From DASRDS01 sp035652495 (GTDB taxonomy: Bacteria > Gemmatimonadota > Gemmatimonadetes > Gemmatimonadales > Gemmatimonadaceae), in contig DASRDS010000319.1 of assembly GCA_035652495.1 (NCBI GenBank), positions 1-43,938 on the forward strand: a stretch of 43,938 bases of DNA, given 5' to 3'. Each line of letters starts with the position of its first letter. Position 1 is the stretch's first letter. The notes below the pieces were generated by a model. The model ran no database searches. It saw only the letters and a program-made list of their open reading frames with translations, and was not told the origin of the DNA. A program made the position numbers and the translations under genes. Shown piece by piece: positions 40,625 through 43,938 of this stretch.

Positions 40625-41416
40625 GTGCAGTCAGTGGACATCGTCGCGCTGTTGCCCGAGCGCTTGATGCATCCGTTTCGCACGGTGATCCGTACGGCGC
40701 ACACCGTCCGCGCCGTGCGCGATCTGCGCGAGCTCGTGGCCGTATTGTCCGCGCGCCCCGCGGATATCGTCGTTGTCGATCCGCAGCTCGCCGGCCCCGA
40801 GCTCGATCGCTATCGCACGAGCATGCACATCGTGCTGTACACAACCGTGTCCGCGGATGCACTCAAGGCCTGCCATGCGATGGGCACGCGCGGGTATCGG
40901 AACGTTGTGCTGTTCGGGGTCGATGACGAACCCGTCGCGTTCCGGGCGCTGCTGGAAGCGTTGCCAGCCGACGAGCTGGCCGATGCGCTGCTCGCGCTGC
41001 TCAGAGAACGGCTACAGCGTTTGCCCGAGTCGCTGGCGGAGGCGCTCGAGGCGGTGTTCCGGACGCCGTCGGTGATCGACTGCGTCGATCGTCTGGCGGA
41101 CAAGGCATCGATGCCCCGTCGGACGATCTACGATGCATTGGAGCGGGCGGGGCTCGCGACGCCGGCCCAGCACCTGGGGGCGGCGCGCGTGATGCGGGCG
41201 TATCACTACCTGCGCGAGCCGGGCGCGCGGGTCCGCGACGTGGCCGTGAAGCTGCGCTATCCGTCGCCGGATGCGATGGCGTCGAGCATCCGGTCGGTCA
41301 CCGGATTCCTACCGTCGTCGCTGGCCAGCCAGTTGGAGCGGGATGATTTCGTGGGACGGATCGCGACCTATCTGCAGCCGGCCGCGGCACGGACGGTCAT
41401 GACGCCCGCAGATTGA
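40625..41416 (+). CDS. AraC-type HTH regulator with receiver-like N-terminal domain
   Basis: 263 residues from GTG 40625. Residues about 3-110 have the alternating beta-alpha pattern of a receiver domain, with an acidic residue (D52, VVVDPQ) and threonines (T73/T74), but the conserved late lysine is absent and the region after it reads VVLFGVDDEP. This looks like a pseudo-receiver. Residues about 155-235 form a double HTH of AraC type (MPRRTIYDALERAG, RVRDVAVKLRYPSPDAMASS, SVTGFLPS). It should bind DNA without classical phosphorylation. Its end overlaps the convergent TPR gene B by 20 bases. Signal and targets unknown. Confidence 0.8.
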   Translation: MQSVDIVALLPERLMHPFRTVIRTAHTVRAVRDLRELVAVLSARPADIVVVDPQLAGPELDRYRTSMHIVLYTTVSADALKACHAMGTRGYRNVVLFGVDDEPVAFRALLEALPADELADALLALLRERLQRLPESLAEALEAVFRTPSVIDCVDRLADKASMPRRTIYDALERAGLATPAQHLGAARVMRAYHYLREPGARVRDVAVKLRYPSPDAMASSIRSVTGFLPSSLASQLERDDFVGRIATYLQPAAARTVMTPAD

Positions 41417-42383
41417 GGTCGTTGCGCCACTTGGTGAGCGCCTCGACGTCCGCGACCGCGCCCGCCTGCTTGTAGAGGCTGAGCGCCGTATTGGCGTGGC
41501 GCCGGGCGCCGCCGATCGAGCCGCGGGCGACCGCGAGCTGGGCGTAGGCTCGTAAGGCATCTGCCGACAGCACCGGATTCGCGCACCGTTCCGCCAGCGT
41601 CCACGCGTGCGTCAGCGAGACCGCCGCATCGTCCAACTCGCCGCGCGCGATGCACGCGAGACCCACGATCCGGAGCCCGTCGGCGGCGCCGGCCGGATCG
41701 GCCAGGCTATGGCACTCGATCGCGACGCGCAGCGCGGTCACATACGCGATCTCCGCGTCGCCTCGTCTCAAGGCGACATCGGCTCGACCGATGCGCGCCA
41801 AGGCCGCGAGCCGCACCGCGGAAATTTCGCGCGCGAATTCGATCGCGTGCAGCTCACACTCGTCGGCCTGCGTCAGCTGGTCGAGACACAGATAGCTGAT
41901 CGCCATGTTGTGATTGGTCTGCGCCAGCCCGAGCGTGTGGCCCAGCTGCTGATAGGCGGGGACGGCCAGTTGGTACAGCTCGAGCGCTTCGAGCCGGCGG
42001 CCGCGCACGTTGGCGATCTGGCCCATATTGTTCGTCGCGTTGGCCACGAGCAGCGGATCCTTGGCCGCGTGTCCCACCTGCAGCACGTTCTGGAACACCG
42101 CTTCCGCTTCGTTGAGCTCTCCCATCTCGAAGAGCGCGACGCCCCGCATGTTGATGCCGCGGCGCCATTCGTACGGGTCGTCGCGTTCCATATGCGGGAG
42201 CAGGTTTCTGAGCCACACTTCGGCGTCGCGCGGGCGCGCCGTCCGCAACATCGATTCCGCCACCAGGGTCGCCCGATCCGCATCGGGCAGGGGCTCGGTG
42301 GCGGTCCCGAGCATGTTCAAGACCTCGGGCCACTTGCCGGCCCGGGCCGCCACTCGTGCCTGCAGCAGAAGCGATTGTGGCAC
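41397..42383 (-). CDS. TPR-repeat cytoplasmic protein B
   Basis: 328 residues from GTG 42383. Almost the whole chain is TPR-like helix pairs with repeats such as RGVALFEMGELNEAEAVFQNV, LEALELYQLAVPAYQQLG and RRGDAEIAYVTALRVAIE. There is no signal peptide, membrane helix or HTH. It is the last gene of a three-gene operon (AAA+ protein, lipoprotein, TPR protein) and starts 4 bases after the lipoprotein stop. A binding or regulatory role is likely. It is not an obvious duplicate of TPR protein A. Confidence 0.8.
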   Translation of the reverse strand: MPQSLLLQARVAARAGKWPEVLNMLGTATEPLPDADRATLVAESMLRTARPRDAEVWLRNLLPHMERDDPYEWRRGINMRGVALFEMGELNEAEAVFQNVLQVGHAAKDPLLVANATNNMGQIANVRGRRLEALELYQLAVPAYQQLGHTLGLAQTNHNMAISYLCLDQLTQADECELHAIEFAREISAVRLAALARIGRADVALRRGDAEIAYVTALRVAIECHSLADPAGAADGLRIVGLACIARGELDDAAVSLTHAWTLAERCANPVLSADALRAYAQLAVARGSIGGARRHANTALSLYKQAGAVADVEALTKWRNDLNLRAS

Positions 42384-42387
42384 GCCG

Positions 42388-43002
42388 TCAGTATGCCGAT
42401 GCGTACACGGAGAATCCAGGGCATCGTGCCGTGACCGTCTGTGCGGGCAACTGCACGGTGCTCAACGTGGGGAACCAGAGGCCGCCTGGCGTATCCTGAT
42501 ACCATATGCCGAGCAGCGCTTGCAGCAGCGGGGTGAGCGGCTTGGCCCAGTGATACGACATCACCAACGTCGGCTTATGGGAGCTGTCGAACTTGAGTCC
42601 CGAGGGCTGGAAGCCGACGACCATGTTCGCCGAGTCGGCGAGGTACATGGTGATCTGGACCGAGTCGCCCGCGGCCAACGTGTCGCCATTTTGATCGGTG
42701 ACTAACCCCCCGGCCGGCACGTCGAAGTTGATCCATCGGGTCGAGTCCGTCTGGCCCGATGCCGCATGATACCACATCGAAGCCGATCGCTCCTGTCCCA
42801 CCACGGCGTAGAACTTCACCGTGTCGGTGGCTAAGGCGGGCGCATTCGATGCGGGCATCAAAAAGTGCAGCAGCGAACCGAGGATGCCGTCCTTGTGAAT
42901 CGACGACGTCGCCGCCGGGGTCGTGGGGCTGTGCGACACGTCGCACGACGTCAGGGTCGTCAGGGCGGCGGCGATCGCGAGGGTCGTACGAGTTACAGAC
43001 AT
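42388..43002 (-). CDS. Lipoprotein of unknown function
   Basis: 204 residues. The signal MSVTRTTLAIAAALTTLTSC has a lipobox (LTSC, Cys20), followed by a Thr/Ser/Pro linker. The mature part is beta-rich with VKFYAVVGQERS, INFDVPAGGL and GDSVQITMYLADS, suggesting an immunoglobulin-like or jelly-roll domain, then a C-terminal WYQDTPGGLWFPT region. It is not a family I recognise. The start has GAGGA (43011-43007) about 4 bases upstream and overlaps the AAA+ gene by 10 bases. It may be the cell-surface or periplasmic member of the island. Confidence 0.75.
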   Translation of the reverse strand: MSVTRTTLAIAAALTTLTSCDVSHSPTTPAATSSIHKDGILGSLLHFLMPASNAPALATDTVKFYAVVGQERSASMWYHAASGQTDSTRWINFDVPAGGLVTDQNGDTLAAGDSVQITMYLADSANMVVGFQPSGLKFDSSHKPTLVMSYHWAKPLTPLLQALLGIWYQDTPGGLWFPTLSTVQLPAQTVTARCPGFSVYASAY

Positions 43003-43880
43003 AGCATCCTCGGAGGTGGTGTTGAAAGAACCAGCGCGCGTTCGACGACCGTCTTGAGCTCACGCACGTTGCCAGGCCAATCCCTCGACTCGAGCTCGGC
43101 ATAATCGAGCGCAACACTCTCGGTGTTCTCCTCGCCAAGCTGTTGGATGAAGAACACCGCCAGGGGCGCGATCTCGTTCCGCCGGGCCCTGAGGGGCGGG
43201 AGGGTGATCGGCTTGGCGCCGAGGCGCCGGCAGAGGTCAGGCGACAGATCGACGCTCGACGTCGCGATCGTGCGCACGTCGAACTGGCCATCAGCAATCG
43301 CGCCGAGGAGCTCGTCGCTCAATTGGGTGACAGCATTCAAGACCAGCGTGCCGCCGGCCGCGAGATCGAGGATGCCGGGCTGGCGCTCATCGCCGAAGAG
43401 CGCCAGCGCCGAGGTTCGCGTGCAGTCGACTTCGACGAACGGTGCGGCGTGCCGGGGGCCTTCGTAGTGAATAGCGCGTGCGAGCAGCGTCTTGCCGGTG
43501 CCCGTTTCGCCCGTCAGAGTCACGCGCGCATTGGGATGCGGCATGACCTGCTCGGCTGAGGCTAATACGCCGGGTATGCCAACGATCCCCTCGAACCGGT
43601 ATTTCGTGCGCTCGCCGGCCGTGAAGCTCGCGCGCGCTTCGCGCTTGCGGACTTCGTCAATTTGGTTGCGAATCCACGCCGCGAGCCGGTCTTGATCGGT
43701 CGGTAGTGAGAAGTGCCGGCCGGCCGAGGCGACGCCCTGAGACGTCGCGGTGAGCGTGATGTCCGTGCCTTGTGTCGCGGCGGCATTGAAAATCAAAGAG
43801 ATGCCACAGGCTTCCGCGAGGGCAGGCCAGAGGGCAGAAAAAGACTCATCGGTCGTCGAGACGACCAATCGTGGATACAT
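42993..43880 (-). CDS. Degenerate sigma-54-activator-like AAA+ protein
   Basis: 295 residues. After an unrecognised N-terminal region (1-90), residues about 95-285 align with the central domain of bacterial enhancer-binding proteins: Walker A GETGTGKT (124-131), LPPLRARRNEI (sensor/arginine region, 227-237) and WPGNVRELKTVVERAL (268-283). However, the GAFTGA loop that contacts sigma-54 is missing (LFGDERQPGILDLAAGGT). The Walker B motif, usually LFLDEI, reads LVLNAV (N182, A183), and there is no C-terminal Fis-type HTH. It is therefore unlikely to activate sigma-54 promoters and may hydrolyse ATP poorly. It leads the operon with the lipoprotein and TPR protein B. Confidence 0.85.
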   Translation of the reverse strand: MYPRLVVSTTDESFSALWPALAEACGISLIFNAAATQGTDITLTATSQGVASAGRHFSLPTDQDRLAAWIRNQIDEVRKREARASFTAGERTKYRFEGIVGIPGVLASAEQVMPHPNARVTLTGETGTGKTLLARAIHYEGPRHAAPFVEVDCTRTSALALFGDERQPGILDLAAGGTLVLNAVTQLSDELLGAIADGQFDVRTIATSSVDLSPDLCRRLGAKPITLPPLRARRNEIAPLAVFFIQQLGEENTESVALDYAELESRDWPGNVRELKTVVERALVLSTPPPRMLCL

Positions 43881-43938
43881 GTCGCTCGCTCCGCCTTATA
43901 AGTACAATGACAGGTCGCGAGCCGCCAGGATACGAGGA
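43881..43938 (-). promoter_or_regulatory. Upstream region of the degenerate AAA+ gene
   Basis: On the reverse strand TATAAG (43900-43895) could be a -10 element, followed by AAGGCGGAG as a possible Shine-Dalgarno before ATG 43880. No good -35 or sigma-54-type element was found before the window ends. Confidence 0.3.

Noticed and set aside
42993..43880. Functional sigma-54-dependent activator
   Set aside because: GAFTGA, Walker B acids and the Fis HTH are all missing, so the standard function cannot be claimed.
1..43938. tRNA, rRNA, riboswitch, insertion sequence or phage attachment site
   Set aside because: Reading both strands gave no cloverleaf, rRNA core, transposase motif or terminal inverted repeats that could be supported.

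Overview
The window looks like chromosomal DNA from a high-GC, Gram-negative, heterotrophic soil-type bacterium, most likely a member of the Gemmatimonadota (inference, no search was possible). The pointers are: Bacteroidetes-style SusC/SusD genes and a FecR/ECF sigma pair in GC-rich DNA, many secreted hydrolases and amidohydrolases with signal peptides, LytTR/LytS-type signalling, a DUF5916-type outer-membrane protein and short, overlapping operons. Acidobacteriota is the main alternative. No rRNA, tRNA, CRISPR array, insertion sequence or phage gene was seen.

Layout. (1) 1-2979: the N-terminal part of an AraC-family regulator, divergent from an alcohol dehydrogenase / aldo-keto reductase / F420-NADP-oxidoreductase-like operon, which recalls enterobacterial yqhC-yqhD-dkgA. 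(2) 2993-14024: a serine hydrolase, an MFS exporter, an M1-type peptidase that has lost its catalytic zinc site, an operon of TetR regulator, Lnt-like acyltransferase and LVIVD-repeat lipoprotein, and a MetX-like hydrolase lacking its nucleophilic serine joined to an amidohydrolase. (3) 14067-21703: an ECF sigma factor, a block of about 60-bp tandem repeats, then FecR anti-sigma, SusC with an N-terminal STN signalling domain, SusD and an alpha/beta hydrolase. This is a cell-surface-signalling nutrient uptake locus. (4) 21673-26728: a small secreted protein, an M20 peptidase, an amidohydrolase and a LytS/LytTR two-component system. (5) 26865-37271: a DUF5916 protein followed by a tight operon of cytochrome c, M3 oligopeptidase, D-cysteine desulfhydrase-like PLP enzyme, APC permease, multicopper oxidase and a second related amidohydrolase, which suggests peptide and amino-acid catabolism. 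(6) 37341-39023: a DoxX-like membrane protein and a second aldo-keto reductase. (7) 39053-43880: a compact regulatory island with two TPR proteins, a pseudo-receiver/AraC regulator, a 43-residue lipopeptide gene, a lipoprotein and a degenerate bEBP-like AAA+ protein.

Three observations stand out. First, many operon-leading genes carry a TANNNT hexamer 5-8 bases before the start codon and no Shine-Dalgarno sequence, as expected for leaderless transcripts. Second, three enzyme-family proteins have lost key catalytic residues (M1 peptidase, MetX-like hydrolase, AAA+ protein). Third, the 39-43.9 kb island has the parts expected of a peptide-sensing circuit but matches no named system that I recognise.
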